Shown: piece after piece, positions 28,201 to 37,403 of the stretch | Position numbering within the stretch: position 1 is the first letter of the stretch | Layout: each line of letters starts with the position of its first letter | From: Paraburkholderia ribeironis | Lineage (GTDB): Bacteria; Pseudomonadota; Gammaproteobacteria; Burkholderiales; Burkholderiaceae | Direction of reading: 5' to 3' | Length of the DNA: 64,000 bases | Assembly (NCBI RefSeq): GCF_900019265.1 | Contig: NZ_CYGX02000009.1 | Location: 62,001 to 126,000, forward strand | Position numbers and translations under genes: made by a program | Notes under the pieces: generated by a model | Databases searched by the model: none | The model's input: the letters and a program-made list of their open reading frames with translations, nothing else | Told to the model about the DNA's origin: nothing

Positions 28201-29478
28201 GCGGACTTCATGCCGGAGCCACTTCTCAGCATACTGGAAGCAATGCTGCCTGGTATGACAAGTGAGCAGGGCTTTCTGACACTCGTCTCGTTCCTCATCA
28301 ACCGAAAAAGCCGACGTGCAATCGGAAGCCTGCTTCAGCGAATTCAATTGTCCTCGGACCTGTCGTCCACATCGGCAGTCAAGTTGGTGGCGCTCCTAGC
28401 CAAGCACGCTCCCGACGAACTGATTAAACACGTCTGGGAAAAATTGCGAGCGCTTCCGGAAGCGGTAACGCTGTTGGCAGCTGAAATGCAAATTATCGTG
28501 GCTAGTCAGGATGTACTCTTGTTGCGTGCTGACACAACTGTCACTGAGGAGTTCTTCGAGATTCTCGAGGAACAGTATCCGACGTCTGCCGACATAAAGA
28601 CTAACGGTATCGTTACCGCTCGGCACCATATCCAAGACTTCAGGAACTGTTGCATCGTCAGCCTGCGTGACCGTGCGGACGCTGCGGGTATCGCCGCGCT
28701 CGATAGAATTTCCGCACGGCATCCACATCTTCCCTGGATTGCGCGAATGCGACATGACGCGGAGCAGCGGGCCGCCCGCGACTCGTGGGTCCCTTATAAA
28801 GTGTTGGAAGTCGCTGCCGCCTTGGGGATGTTGGCGGGTCGTGTTATTAGAACGGAAGCTGAATTGCACAATGCTGTTCTTGATGAGCTTCAGCTGATTG
28901 TGGCTAAGGTCTCGGCGCGCGCTTCGTTGCCTGCCGTCTACCATTTGTGGGACGAGACATCCCGACGCCCAAAGCATGAACCTCGACTGTGCGATTGGCT
29001 CGCTGGCGAACTGAAGGACCGTCTATCGTATAAGGGTGCAGTCGTAAACCGAGAAGTTCAGGTGCGGTCTCATAACCCTAAAGGCATGGGCGAGCGAACT
29101 GATATTCTCATCGAGCTAGCACCTCGGGCAAATAGCCAGAATTCCGAAAACATTCTTCGGCTAGTGATTGAGGTCAAGGGTTGTTGGAACGAAGAGCTGA
29201 TGACGGCTCCAGCTTCACAATTGCGCGACAACTACATGAAGGCGTACAGCGCCGCCTACGGCATCTACCTAGTCATGTGGTTTCTGTGCGACAGGTGGGC
29301 CAATGACGACCGTAGAAAGCAGGAAACGCGAAAACTCGTGCCGGGCAAGACATTCAATGCGTGCTACGACGCGATTTTCGCAGTATGCGACGCTGCTTCC
29401 GCTGAGGGGGCAGCGCTAACCCCTTCGCCATTGACTGTACCTACTAGAACTGTGTCATACATGTTTGCGAAGCGTTGA
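25234..29478 (+). CDS. NACHT-like NTPase with C-terminal PD-(D/E)XK nuclease
   Basis: Very large protein, 1414 aa. A P-loop domain starts almost at the N-terminus: Walker A VLLGEPGSGKSFELD (61-68 core) and Walker B VLFLDALDESRV (120-127), the LDxLDE form of NACHT/STAND ATPases. Residues ~450-1200 are helical and repetitive (HEAT/armadillo-like). Near the C-terminus GERTDILIEL (D1290) and RLVIEVKGCW (E1313, K1315) give a clear PD-(D/E)XK catalytic triad, followed by ASQLRDNYM. I infer a sensor-switch-nuclease protein like other bacterial NLR-type defences, but with the nuclease at the C-terminus. Followed after 52 nt by an HNH gene. ATG 25234 or 25240 are both possible starts. Confidence 0.82.
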   Translation: MTMNIALPEGGRLWAPRGHIIQTDEHGYTVFAEGKWREYFNAHVKQTHELPDASDVIVLLGEPGSGKSFELDLLRTRAQAIASRQVLSLDLGKYADAGLLDSALRRLLKGCINDGVRSVLFLDALDESRVNIKCAETVVEDVLRDVPQSALQLVVTCRTPAWPDSLEEFLREHWNDTEESAVSVLEIAPYTRGQVSARLQDNGIDKDTFFEALDSSGAHGLALQPLGLGFLMSQFKDVPAFSTNRWGLYERGCAALLKESSKRRLDGHSLSLPNVQSRLQLAGLIATCVLLTNSADIVLDSTGDFAPEGALCLDIARLTALPLTSESGDWHASIEQYAETLQSGLFTAKEDGVFVFAHRTYAEFLAAHFISSLGTSVKQVMTVLSLADDSGRLVPQLRELSAWLSHTNPQVLALVLCTEPEMVFDSSVSLVDEEQVSAVFDELTTLVERHKFPIYDRRLIRSYHKLRHRTLSERLKSILADHTRVSALRQFAADVAHGCGLVDDIPVLLDIALDPSENYEVRQSAASAVHDGGALASRLALLPLMKGDRPDDPDDELRGIALICALDARVPVGDLIGHLTKERRSNFTGMYALALRQLENVDLQAQDIAPLLTWLEQQLRRQSLNAAWESFVIHMFSKAAFAVMSFDEGWTALGKAAWLAICNHHNLSSSLDTRGFDKGLELETHPERRLKLLDSILRAAEGDPRIAAGQLRFGTGLLTDADGHYLIDAYQREASTGLKKRIIASLVLWYIFDNDDVREWLLNMAGPNAEDRDALLAEVAAEHVDFVPLDSSVADSLRKSLALRLKHSSPPEPIVGRMQSVDLLSAALTRAECGDTQQWVNILSYLRYEGDFEHYLFPFPEVTTSPLWQTLAAGMQSRLAHIALAYLRNMRPAASLSSTEVNNLEDAGIAALVFLHSIGHDKSDEFGELVVKWVRGLARYLPEEQPRPIVNELIRQAFARAEASVLPLLSETCDECLSGGGLPRLPDFTADFMPEPLLSILEAMLPGMTSEQGFLTLVSFLINRKSRRAIGSLLQRIQLSSDLSSTSAVKLVALLAKHAPDELIKHVWEKLRALPEAVTLLAAEMQIIVASQDVLLLRADTTVTEEFFEILEEQYPTSADIKTNGIVTARHHIQDFRNCCIVSLRDRADAAGIAALDRISARHPHLPWIARMRHDAEQRAARDSWVPYKVLEVAAALGMLAGRVIRTEAELHNAVLDELQLIVAKVSARASLPAVYHLWDETSRRPKHEPRLCDWLAGELKDRLSYKGAVVNREVQVRSHNPKGMGERTDILIELAPRANSQNSENILRLVIEVKGCWNEELMTAPASQLRDNYMKAYSAAYGIYLVMWFLCDRWANDDRRKQETRKLVPGKTFNACYDAIFAVCDAASAEGAALTPSPLTVPTRTVSYMFAKR

Positions 29479-29530
29479 CTGCCAACGGCAATATCACCGA
29501 GACAACGTACTACAGGGATGGAGGGGCGTA

Positions 29531-30709
29531 ATGGCGCAGCCAATCAGTCAGTTCTTTTCACGGTTGGGCCTTCCTCTTCGCAACGTTCGCTGGTCCTGGG
29601 GCGCAGGAAACGGAAGCACAATCTTGTTGCGAACATGGGCCGACGACTACTCCAGCAAAACTCGCAAGGTGCTAGTCCTTCGCGAACCCGCCGCTCGCGA
29701 TGAGTCTGAGTCTTTCGGCCTAGACGAACGCATTGTTCATTTGCGCACCCTCTGGGATGGCGATGTGGCCGGCTACACCGTCATCGCAACCGCGACCGAC
29801 AAAGACGCTCGGCCGCGACATATCGCAGACTATCGAGACGATGCGGTGTTTGCAATTCGCCGCCTCGAGATGATTAGCGATGGGTCTATAGCGGCGGCAC
29901 TAGACGAGCTTGTGCCCGTCACCAGGCTAACTGCGCATGCGCAATCTTATCGAACTCAGCCTGCGGAAGGTCCCTTCCCCATCGATGATTCCCAACGGTC
30001 CGGGCTATCCACGAATACATACCTGCAAAAGATACCAGCCGTGCGCGCGTGGCTTGAGGAAATAAGCCGCAGCAGAGGAACAGTGACATATTCCGAAGTC
30101 ATGAACCGCTTCGGATTGACGTTCTATCCACTGCGCAACGCTATGAGCAAGCTAGGTCACGAATGTATAGATTCCGGCGTTCCCGTCATCACTTCGCTCA
30201 TCGTTAACGAGACCGGGCGCTGCTCAGACGGACTATTCGCTGAGTTTGGCATCGACGATGACGAGAAGGAGCGGCAACGTTGCTATACCTACTGGACAGG
30301 GGAAACGACTCCTCCGATTCCAGCAGGGGCGTCTGATACTGCACGACCGTTAGCTTCCGACGAGGACCTCGCTATTCGCGCAGCCCGTTTTGCAAGGGTC
30401 CCAGTGCGCCCAGAACAAAGGACCTTTCGCGAATCGGTGTTTTACGCATATGCAGGACGTTGCGCTATTAGCGGCTGCTCCGTTCCGGAGGCCCTCGAGG
30501 CCGCGCATTTAGCCGGCAGAGACTGGCGACAGGGTCATAACAGTGCTTCCGACGGCATCTTGCTTCGCCGCGACCTGCACGCGCTTTACGACCGAGGACT
30601 TCTGCGTATAAGCGACGACGGCAAAGTGGAACTGGATACGGATTTATTCGCTCACTACGGCTCGTTCGACGGCGTTACGATAGTGAATTGGCGAGATAAA
30701 AGCGTCTGA
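29531..30709 (+). CDS. HNH endonuclease domain protein
   Basis: 392 aa. The C-terminal HNH domain (residues ~298-360) reads FRESVFYAYAGRCAISGCSV, EALEAAHLAGRDWR, then NSASDGILLRRDLHALYDRG, with the HNH His, Asn and His in place. The N-terminal ~200 residues (FFSRLGLPLRNVRWSWGAGN, ILLRTWADDY) are conserved-looking but unassigned and may recognise DNA or a modified base. The ATG at 29531 has a strong GGAGGGG site; the frame opens earlier inside the NACHT gene, but that part is not used. Only 52 nt follow the NACHT stop, so the two are one operon. Confidence 0.8.
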   Translation: MAQPISQFFSRLGLPLRNVRWSWGAGNGSTILLRTWADDYSSKTRKVLVLREPAARDESESFGLDERIVHLRTLWDGDVAGYTVIATATDKDARPRHIADYRDDAVFAIRRLEMISDGSIAAALDELVPVTRLTAHAQSYRTQPAEGPFPIDDSQRSGLSTNTYLQKIPAVRAWLEEISRSRGTVTYSEVMNRFGLTFYPLRNAMSKLGHECIDSGVPVITSLIVNETGRCSDGLFAEFGIDDDEKERQRCYTYWTGETTPPIPAGASDTARPLASDEDLAIRAARFARVPVRPEQRTFRESVFYAYAGRCAISGCSVPEALEAAHLAGRDWRQGHNSASDGILLRRDLHALYDRGLLRISDDGKVELDTDLFAHYGSFDGVTIVNWRDKSV

Positions 30710-30749
30710 ATCAATTCAGATATCTATCCAGCGAAAAGCTGCAGCTCTC

Positions 30750-30774
30750 TCAGAATAGTGGTCGCATATTCTGA
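30750..30774. other. hairpin between convergent genes
   Basis: Inverted repeat TCAGAATA-N9-TATTCTGA between the convergent HNH and DUF6602 genes. No T-run follows on either strand, so terminator activity is uncertain. Confidence 0.3.
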
Positions 30775-30916
30775 CGTCCCATCAGAGCGGCTTGCGGAGG
30801 GGAACACTAGCAGTTGTGCGCGATACTAGAGTGCTTCTTGAGAATTGGTGCGCCCCATTTGGAGTCGACGTTTCCACTCTGGGATGAGTAACCGATGTAC
30901 GAGCATCGACAGACAT

Positions 30917-31660
30917 TCAACGCAATGGCTGCCTGTCATTGCGCCTCGCCTCCTTACCCTCCGCAGGAAACCAAATATTGTTTCCGCGAACCAATTCCTC
31001 ACCCGCCAGAAACGACATCAAATTATGTAGAAAGTAGCCTGGTGCCATACGCCTGAGGGTGTAATGGTGCCAATGGTTGTAATCGGCTAATCTGTCGTCG
31101 GGGTTACGATTCCAATATTTGATGAATGTGTCGGGGCCGATTGAAACGTGATTGACGACGCGGTTGTGGTCGCGGCGAGCGACGGAGGCGATATGCCGCA
31201 ACAGTGTGCTGCTGCTCCCCCCGTCCTCTTCGTACGCAAATATCCCGCTAAATAACGGAGTACCTCTCTCGTACTGGTGGATTAGGTCGCAGATATCCGC
31301 CAGCTTTCTCGCAGCGTTCCGAAAAGTAGTCGCGTTCAGACTTGACTTTACCTCGATAACGGCAGCGCAGGCAGATGGTTGGACAAAGACTAGGTCGCCA
31401 CCCTTGTACAAGACCGGAACCAACGTATCGTAAATCAACACATCAATCTGCGAAGATGCGGCCTCTTCGGTAATAACAAAGCCAGACGCCACTGCATAGC
31501 GGCTGGGGACAGTCCTTGAAATCATCGCGCGCAGCACCGCTTCTTTCCATGCTCCGTCAGACGGAAGGTGGTCTAGCCCAATGAAATGTCGCACGCGATT
31601 CTTCTGAGCCATGAACTCCGCAGTAATCGATTTTAGGTATCCGTTGATGTCGATTGGCAT
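30917..31660 (-). CDS. DUF6602 nuclease-like protein
   Basis: 247 aa from the ATG at 31660, which has a GAAGGAGG site; the longer frame to 31801 is rejected. The protein fits DUF6602: IDINGYLKSITAEFMAQKNR, then VPSRYAVASGFVI, SQIDVLIYD and CAAVIEVKSSL. The ID...D and E-x-K pair is a PD-(D/E)XK-like active site; DUF6602 proteins occur near restriction systems but have no established role. It follows hsdR in the same direction after ~290 bp and faces the HNH gene tail to tail. Confidence 0.75.
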   Translation of the reverse strand: MPIDINGYLKSITAEFMAQKNRVRHFIGLDHLPSDGAWKEAVLRAMISRTVPSRYAVASGFVITEEAASSQIDVLIYDTLVPVLYKGGDLVFVQPSACAAVIEVKSSLNATTFRNAARKLADICDLIHQYERGTPLFSGIFAYEEDGGSSSTLLRHIASVARRDHNRVVNHVSIGPDTFIKYWNRNPDDRLADYNHWHHYTLRRMAPGYFLHNLMSFLAGEELVRGNNIWFPAEGKEARRNDRQPLR

Positions 31661-31953
31661 TTGGTGGGCCTCCTTCTCAGGGCAATGAGCAGATATGCGT
31701 GTGCCCAACACAAGAAGTCGGGCGATTTCTTGGAAATAGCGCTTTTTGGCACGATTGGACATGCTTCGCTCAGCGGTCCAAAGGCCTCGTCGTGCGGTCA
31801 CCCAGAAGCTAAGCCCCCATCCGACGAACCTCCACGGCCAACGCTATCGACGCTGGTGTGGCGTGACATAGGACACAGGTGTGCACCGCGTTCGCTATGC
31901 CACTTGCCAGCTCACCGCAAAAATTCTCTGACGCTCCCATAACTTCAAGGAGG
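31661..31953. other. intergenic region between hsdR and DUF6602
   Basis: About 290 bp in which I see no gene. It probably holds the promoter of the DUF6602 gene. Confidence 0.4.
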
Positions 31954-34900
31954 CTATGCCCCAGGACTCGAAGAGGAACCAGAACGAGCTCGTAGCGCCT
32001 CATAGAGTTGGGCTGGCCCCAACAAAATGTCCTTCAGGCCGTCCCGCACGCGCTCTGAATCGAGCGCCTGTCTGCTCATGGTCGTATGAGCGTCGAACGC
32101 ATCAATGATGGCGTGTATCAGCGCGTCCTTCAGGTCAGGTGAGCTGGCGAACTGTTCCTTGCTGTTGCTCGCAGCCTGTTGGACGAGTAGCTCGTTTTCG
32201 AGCAGCTTACCCTTGAGCACGCCGTTCACGTACACAAGCTGGTCGTCGTTGGTCAGCTCTCCCTCGAAAAGGCCGTTGACCTTCTGGATGATTTCGTCGA
32301 GCAGCGCCTTTTCTTTCTCCTGAACTGCACCACTGCCGACGGCATCCATCGGAGGCAACTTAGGTGCCTCACCGTGACTCAGATTCAGATTCTGGCGACC
32401 CGTGTTTTTCAGACTATGGTGCGTCAGCGTGACCTTTGACAGGTCTACGGAGTCGCGCTCGCGACCGAACTCCAGCAGCGGGATGAGCCGCTTGTAGAAC
32501 AGGAAGCGCTTTTCGATGTCCGTGTTGCCGTAGTCAAAAATCTGCGAGAGGAACGCGTAGAGACGTACAAACGCACCCATGTCATTTTTAAACAGCACCA
32601 GCGCGTCGAGCGTGTCTTTGGCTGCTTGGGCGGCCTTCCCGTCCTGCTGTGCCTCTGCCGCAACATTGTCCAGTTGTGCCGCCTTGTAGCGCTTGAGCAG
32701 CCGGTCGGCTACCGGTGCGATAGCAGCTTGCAGTTGAGCCTGGGTACCTTTCGGGTCCAGTTCGACCTTGGCCACCCGGTCAACCTCAAAATCGTCGTAA
32801 TAGCCACCGGAATCGAGTTTTGCGCGCAGGTCATAGACATGATGCGGGTCGGTCGTGGCTTCGAGTTCTGCGGTCTCATAATAGGTCTTGAATGCCTTGA
32901 GGATTTCATCCGCGTCGTTTACGAAGTCCAGGATGTATGTGTCGTCCTTGCCCGGATGTGCACGGTTCAGGCGAGAGAGCGTTTGCACAGCCTGGATGCC
33001 GCCAAGCATCTTGTCGACGTACATGCCGCAGAGCAGCGGCTGGTCGAAGCCGGTCTGGAATTTGTTGGCGACAAGCAGCAGGTGATACTCACGTTCGGCG
33101 AAGGCATCGCGAATATCGCGTCCTTTGAGCGCGGGGTTCAGCTCCTTGCTTGTTTCGGTCACCGGCACCGGGTAGCTCTCGGGGTCGTCGATTTCGCCAG
33201 AGAACGCCACGAGCACGCCGAGCGGATAACCCCGGTTCTCGATGTACGCACGAATGGCCTTCTGCCAGCGCACTGCTTCCTTGCGGCTGCCGACGACCAC
33301 CATCGCCTTCGCCTTCCCATCGAGCAGTGGCTGCACGTTCTCGCGGTAATGTTCGACAACAATCTGCACCTTCTGCGCAATGTTGTACGGATGCAGCCGG
33401 ACCCACTGCATGATGCCCTTCATCGCGGCGCTGCGCTCGACCTCCTTCTCGTCATATTCCTGCCCGTCGTGCGCGAGTCTGAAAGCCAGCTTGTAGGTCG
33501 TATAGTTCTTCAGGACGTCGAGAATGAACCCTTCCTCGATGGCCTGTCGCATCGAATAGACATGGAAGGGTTGCGGCAATCCATCCGGACCCGGCCGGCC
33601 GAACAGTTCGAGCGTTTTCTGCTTGGGCGTGGCCGTAAAGGCGACGTAAGTCAGTCCCTTGCCGCCGGCGCGCGCTTCCATCTGGGCGGCCAGCAAAGCC
33701 TCAGTGTCGATTTCGCCGCCATCCTGGAAGGCGGCCCATTCTTCGGCTGACAGCAGTTGCTTGAGCTTCGCCGCCGCTTCGCCGGTCTGCGAACCATGGG
33801 CCTCGTCGGCAATGACCGCAAACTGCTTGCCTTCGGTCGCCGCGAGTTCCTGCACGGCCTGCAATGCAAAGGGGAACGTCTGGATGGTGCAGACGATGAT
33901 TTTCTTGCCACCCTTGAGCGCTTGGCTCAACTGCGCACTCTTGCTTCCGTGCTCATTGGTAATGGTGGCTACAACGCCAGTCGTGCGCTCGAAATCAAAG
34001 ATGGCCTCCTGCAGCTGGGCGGCGAGCACGGTGCGGTCCGACACCACAAGCACGCTATCGAACATCTTCTTGTGTTCGGCGTCGTGCAGGTCCGCGAGGA
34101 AGTGCGCGGTCCAGGCAATTGAATTCGTCTTACCCGAGCCAGCGGAATGCTGAATCAGGTATCGCTGGCCAGGTCCCTGAGCGAGGACGTCCGCGACGAC
34201 CTTTCGGGTCGCATCGAGCTGTTGAAAACGCGGAAAAATCACGGTCTTCAGCTGCTGCTTTTCGTTCCGCTTGCCGATGAGATAGCGGTGCAGAATGTCG
34301 AGCCAGCTGTCACGTGACCAGACGTCCTCCCATAGGTAAGCCGTCGCGAAGCCGTCTGGATTCGGCGCGTTGCCTGCCGCGCCGTGGTTGCCTCTGTTGA
34401 ACGGCAGGAACCTGCTGGACGGACCTGCGAGCCGCGTGCACATCTTGACCTCGGTCTGGCTCACTGCGAAGTGCACCAGCGCACCGCCTGGGAAGCCAAG
34501 GAGCGGCTCAAGCTGTCCACCCTTCGGTTGGGGGTTCCGGTCGAATCGGTACTGGTCAACTGCATCCTCAACTTTCTGGGTGAAGTCAGACTTTAGCTCG
34601 GCGGTTGCAACCGGTATGCCGTTGACGAACAACACGAGGTCCACCGCGTCCTGCGGGTGATTCGGCGAATGGCGAACCTGGCGCACGACGCGCAACCGGT
34701 TGGATGTGTAGCGCTGCTGGATGACAGGGTTGATGGCCAGCGCGGGCTTGAACTGCACCAGCGAGAGCGTCTCCTTGAGACCAAGCATTTCGACGCCCCG
34801 GCGAAGCACATCCAGAGTACCGCGTTCGTTGAGGCTCTTACGCATCCGTTCGGCAAGACGCTCGGAGAGCGCTGGGCCATGCGTCTTCGTCAGGCGCTGC

Positions 34901-35067
34901 CAGGCGTCAGGCTGCGTTGTCTCTACCCAGGCGAGCAGGTCAGGCAAAAAGAGCGCGCTGACGCGGTCGTAATTGGCGGCGTCGCCGTCAGCATGAAGCC
35001 ATCCATTAGCGGCAAGGGACTGGCAGATTGCGGCTTCGAAGTGATGTTCCTGGTGCAGGTTGCTCAT
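31954..35067 (-). CDS. hsdR: type I restriction enzyme HsdR subunit
   Basis: Motor and cleavage subunit, 1037 aa. The N-terminal endonuclease has AVDLVLFVNGIPVATAELKS (D...E-x-K). Helicase motifs follow: IQHSAGSGKTNSIAW (motif I), VIADEAHGSQTG (DEAH box), VAFTATPKQKTLELFG (motif III), VANKFQTGFDQPLL and QTLSRLNRAHPGKD (motifs V-VI). The C-terminal region is helical. Complete length for the family. It is last of the hsd operon, 63 nt after the DUF5655-type gene. It would cut unmodified foreign DNA when assembled with HsdM and HsdS. Confidence 0.95.
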   Translation of the reverse strand: MSNLHQEHHFEAAICQSLAANGWLHADGDAANYDRVSALFLPDLLAWVETTQPDAWQRLTKTHGPALSERLAERMRKSLNERGTLDVLRRGVEMLGLKETLSLVQFKPALAINPVIQQRYTSNRLRVVRQVRHSPNHPQDAVDLVLFVNGIPVATAELKSDFTQKVEDAVDQYRFDRNPQPKGGQLEPLLGFPGGALVHFAVSQTEVKMCTRLAGPSSRFLPFNRGNHGAAGNAPNPDGFATAYLWEDVWSRDSWLDILHRYLIGKRNEKQQLKTVIFPRFQQLDATRKVVADVLAQGPGQRYLIQHSAGSGKTNSIAWTAHFLADLHDAEHKKMFDSVLVVSDRTVLAAQLQEAIFDFERTTGVVATITNEHGSKSAQLSQALKGGKKIIVCTIQTFPFALQAVQELAATEGKQFAVIADEAHGSQTGEAAAKLKQLLSAEEWAAFQDGGEIDTEALLAAQMEARAGGKGLTYVAFTATPKQKTLELFGRPGPDGLPQPFHVYSMRQAIEEGFILDVLKNYTTYKLAFRLAHDGQEYDEKEVERSAAMKGIMQWVRLHPYNIAQKVQIVVEHYRENVQPLLDGKAKAMVVVGSRKEAVRWQKAIRAYIENRGYPLGVLVAFSGEIDDPESYPVPVTETSKELNPALKGRDIRDAFAEREYHLLLVANKFQTGFDQPLLCGMYVDKMLGGIQAVQTLSRLNRAHPGKDDTYILDFVNDADEILKAFKTYYETAELEATTDPHHVYDLRAKLDSGGYYDDFEVDRVAKVELDPKGTQAQLQAAIAPVADRLLKRYKAAQLDNVAAEAQQDGKAAQAAKDTLDALVLFKNDMGAFVRLYAFLSQIFDYGNTDIEKRFLFYKRLIPLLEFGRERDSVDLSKVTLTHHSLKNTGRQNLNLSHGEAPKLPPMDAVGSGAVQEKEKALLDEIIQKVNGLFEGELTNDDQLVYVNGVLKGKLLENELLVQQAASNSKEQFASSPDLKDALIHAIIDAFDAHTTMSRQALDSERVRDGLKDILLGPAQLYEALRARSGSSSSPGA

Positions 35068-35130
35068 GGATGCCCCCTATGCGTTCGATTTTTGCTTTTT
35101 TGAGATAGTCGGCACAGGCCTGTAGGCCGG

Positions 35131-36063
35131 TTAGCTCTCGTCGTAACTTCGTTCGAGAAGCGGCCTGGCGCGTTCCAGGTCGGCCTGCCCGCGCAATGTC
35201 AGTTCGACGTCGCCGGTGCCCCAATGCCCGACCTGCCTGACGTCACGGCTAAACCCTTCTTCCGGCTCGACGGAGGCAGGGTCAAGCTTGAGCGTCACGA
35301 GGAGCCTGTTCGGATAGACGATGACGCACGCGAAGTTCTTCAGACGCCGGAAGGCCGTGTAGAGCTTCAGGCGCTTTTCCTGTACGTCGTCGCCCAACGC
35401 AGTCAGGGCGCTTGCGAGTTGTCCGTACAAGTCACGAATCTCGGCGGACGCAATGGCAAGCTGTTCGTCCACTGATTTGTCTTTGCCCGCCGCCTTCGGC
35501 TTTTCAGGCTCAGCGACTAGGGCGGGCTGCGCAGGCTTGACTGCGGTGACATCCGGAACGCTTTGCGCGTTGACGAGTTCGAGCAATAAGAGGTCATCGC
35601 CGAACAACTTGTAGCGAATCAAGTCGATATTACGTGGAATCTGCCGTACCGCATGCTGGTCATAGCGCGTGAAATCAGCAGCAATGCACAGCAGGCGCGT
35701 GCCGGTCCACTCGATTTGGTCTGCCACTTCCTTCCCGAGCTTTTCCATCACCAGCCAGCGGAACTCCGCCTGATGGTCCAGCAGCCAGTCCAAATAGAAG
35801 AGCCCCTGGTTGATGACGTTCTCGTTGCTGTGGCGCTTGTACTCGATGATGACCGGGCAGCCGTTTTCGTCGAGAGCCAGCGAGTCGATTCGGCCCTTAT
35901 GTGTCTTGCCGGTTACGTACTCGCTGGCCAGGAATCGAGCGCCGAGAAAGGTTGGCATGTTCGCTTCGACGAGGCCTTGTAGCTGCTTTTCGAGTTTCGC
36001 GGCCTGGCTCGGCAGCTCGTTTGCGGAACCGTTCGACAGGCGGAACAACTGAACGTCGCTCAT
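35131..36063 (-). CDS. DUF5655/DUF91-type nuclease-like protein in the hsd operon
   Basis: 310 aa. The N-terminal half has KGRIDSLALDENGCPVIIEY, a D-x(n)-E-x-K site like NucS/DUF91 nucleases, preceded by MPTFLGARFLASEYVTGKTH. The C-terminal ~120 residues (EIRDLYGQLASALTALGDDV, FACVIVYPNRLLVTLKLDP, GHWGTGDVELTLRG) match the DUF5655 domain. Such genes are found inside type I operons, but the function is not established. Its ATG overlaps the hsdS stop by 4 nt, so it is translationally coupled. Confidence 0.82.
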   Translation of the reverse strand: MSDVQLFRLSNGSANELPSQAAKLEKQLQGLVEANMPTFLGARFLASEYVTGKTHKGRIDSLALDENGCPVIIEYKRHSNENVINQGLFYLDWLLDHQAEFRWLVMEKLGKEVADQIEWTGTRLLCIAADFTRYDQHAVRQIPRNIDLIRYKLFGDDLLLLELVNAQSVPDVTAVKPAQPALVAEPEKPKAAGKDKSVDEQLAIASAEIRDLYGQLASALTALGDDVQEKRLKLYTAFRRLKNFACVIVYPNRLLVTLKLDPASVEPEEGFSRDVRQVGHWGTGDVELTLRGQADLERARPLLERSYDES

Positions 36064-37403
36064 GCGGCCAGCTCCTCGGACGCGGCATTGCGGACGTCGA
36101 CTTTGCCGGTGACGGCGGCGGCAATTAGAGCAGCGCGGCGCTCCGTGAGCAATTTGATAGCGCGTTCGGCCTGGTACTTGAGGGCGTCTAGTTTTGCGGT
36201 TTCCGAAAGAATAAAGTCGACGATTTTCGCTTGCTCAACAAGCGGTGGTACCGGCAAGTCTACAAACTTAACTTCGCCGCAGTTCAAATGAGGATGCATT
36301 GCACCCGTTTGAATGGAAGCCAACGTTTCTCTCCCGTACGTTGACTGTAGAGTCGCGCATAAAAATGCTCCACTTAATACGGTAGGGTCGGGAGAGAGAA
36401 TAATTAAGGCGTGGCAATTGAATCCGGCTTCCTGACTAGACACGAGCCCAACATCTCCTGTACCGGCCCCAGTCTGTACAATTAACACATCGCCGTCCTC
36501 TAATATTGACTTCGCGCGACCTTGACTCCATTCCCGCGTAACAAAATAGTCGTTCCCAAAGTTGATTCGCCCGTTCTTGATATGCGTGGCTTGGATGTAT
36601 GGAACGCCTTCGTCAACGAGTATGTCGCGAGTCGGCCCGACATAGCCATTGGTTATTTTCGTAGTGCACTTCGCTATCGTCCGAACATCCCAATGGCTTG
36701 GTATTTTTTGCAGCCATTTCGTGCCAGACTCCTTCATCGGTGCCCCTGCACTCAGTCCGCGCGTTACTGCATACGAGATGGTCGCCTGGCGCTTTTCCGC
36801 CAGCAAGATGAGGAGCTTTTCCTGCTCGGAAATCAGCGCATCGATTTTGCCGGTCTCGCGGTTTAGAAAGGCGGCAACCGCCGCTTGTTCATCAAACGGC
36901 GGAAGGGGCACTTTGAACGCGCCGAGTTCGTCCGCAGACAACTCCAGGAAGGTCGTGCCCTTTCCTCGGAGGTTGAGGGCCTTAGTGGACGCCAGAAGGC
37001 AGTAGGCATAGAAAAGCTCGTCGATACCTGCCTTTGGTACGAGTGACTTGCAGCCCTGATTCGTGCACAGCTCTGTCTTTGCAATGGCAAGGGAACCAAT
37101 CGGTGCTCGTGTCGATAAAACAATGCTTCCCTCGGGTACTAACGTGGTGCCGCAAGAATTGAGCCCCGCGTAAGTAATCTTGCGAGCAGAATCGTTAATA
37201 TAGAGGGTCGACAGCTTGCTCAGGTCTGCAGGGCTAACCCAAACTATTTCCCCATCCCAGAAGCTCGTCTCGTCTGATTTTGGCGTTGAGCCGCCGTAAA
37301 TCATGAAGCAGCATTTTAGCGGGGCGATAGACCAATTCGCTGGCACCTTCTCCAACCAATCTACGCCACTGTCTTTGTATTCCGGGTAGCTAGGCAAGCT
37401 CAT
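36060..37403 (-). CDS. hsdS: type I restriction-modification specificity subunit HsdS
   Basis: DNA-recognition subunit, 447 aa, with two target-recognition domains and two conserved helical repeats. The first repeat is [20 protein letters not shown]...[13 protein letters not shown], the second [15 protein letters not shown]...[16 protein letters not shown]-terminal [20 protein letters not shown] and the later [15 protein letters not shown] are the paired starts of each half. Recognises a bipartite target that cannot be predicted here. Overlaps hsdM and the DUF5655-type gene by 4 nt each. The recognition domains use visibly more A/T codons than hsdM, usual for exchanged domains. Confidence 0.94.
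   Translation of the reverse strand: MSLPSYPEYKDSGVDWLEKVPANWSIAPLKCCFMIYGGSTPKSDETSFWDGEIVWVSPADLSKLSTLYINDSARKITYAGLNSCGTTLVPEGSIVLSTRAPIGSLAIAKTELCTNQGCKSLVPKAGIDELFYAYCLLASTKALNLRGKGTTFLELSADELGAFKVPLPPFDEQAAVAAFLNRETGKIDALISEQEKLLILLAEKRQATISYAVTRGLSAGAPMKESGTKWLQKIPSHWDVRTIAKCTTKITNGYVGPTRDILVDEGVPYIQATHIKNGRINFGNDYFVTREWSQGRAKSILEDGDVLIVQTGAGTGDVGLVSSQEAGFNCHALIILSPDPTVLSGAFLCATLQSTYGRETLASIQTGAMHPHLNCGEVKFVDLPVPPLVEQAKIVDFILSETAKLDALKYQAERAIKLLTERRAALIAAAVTGKVDVRNAASEELAA

Noticed and set aside
32626..33750. 374-aa plus-strand frame opposite hsdR
   Set aside because: Mirror of hsdR codon bias; no ribosome site or motif.
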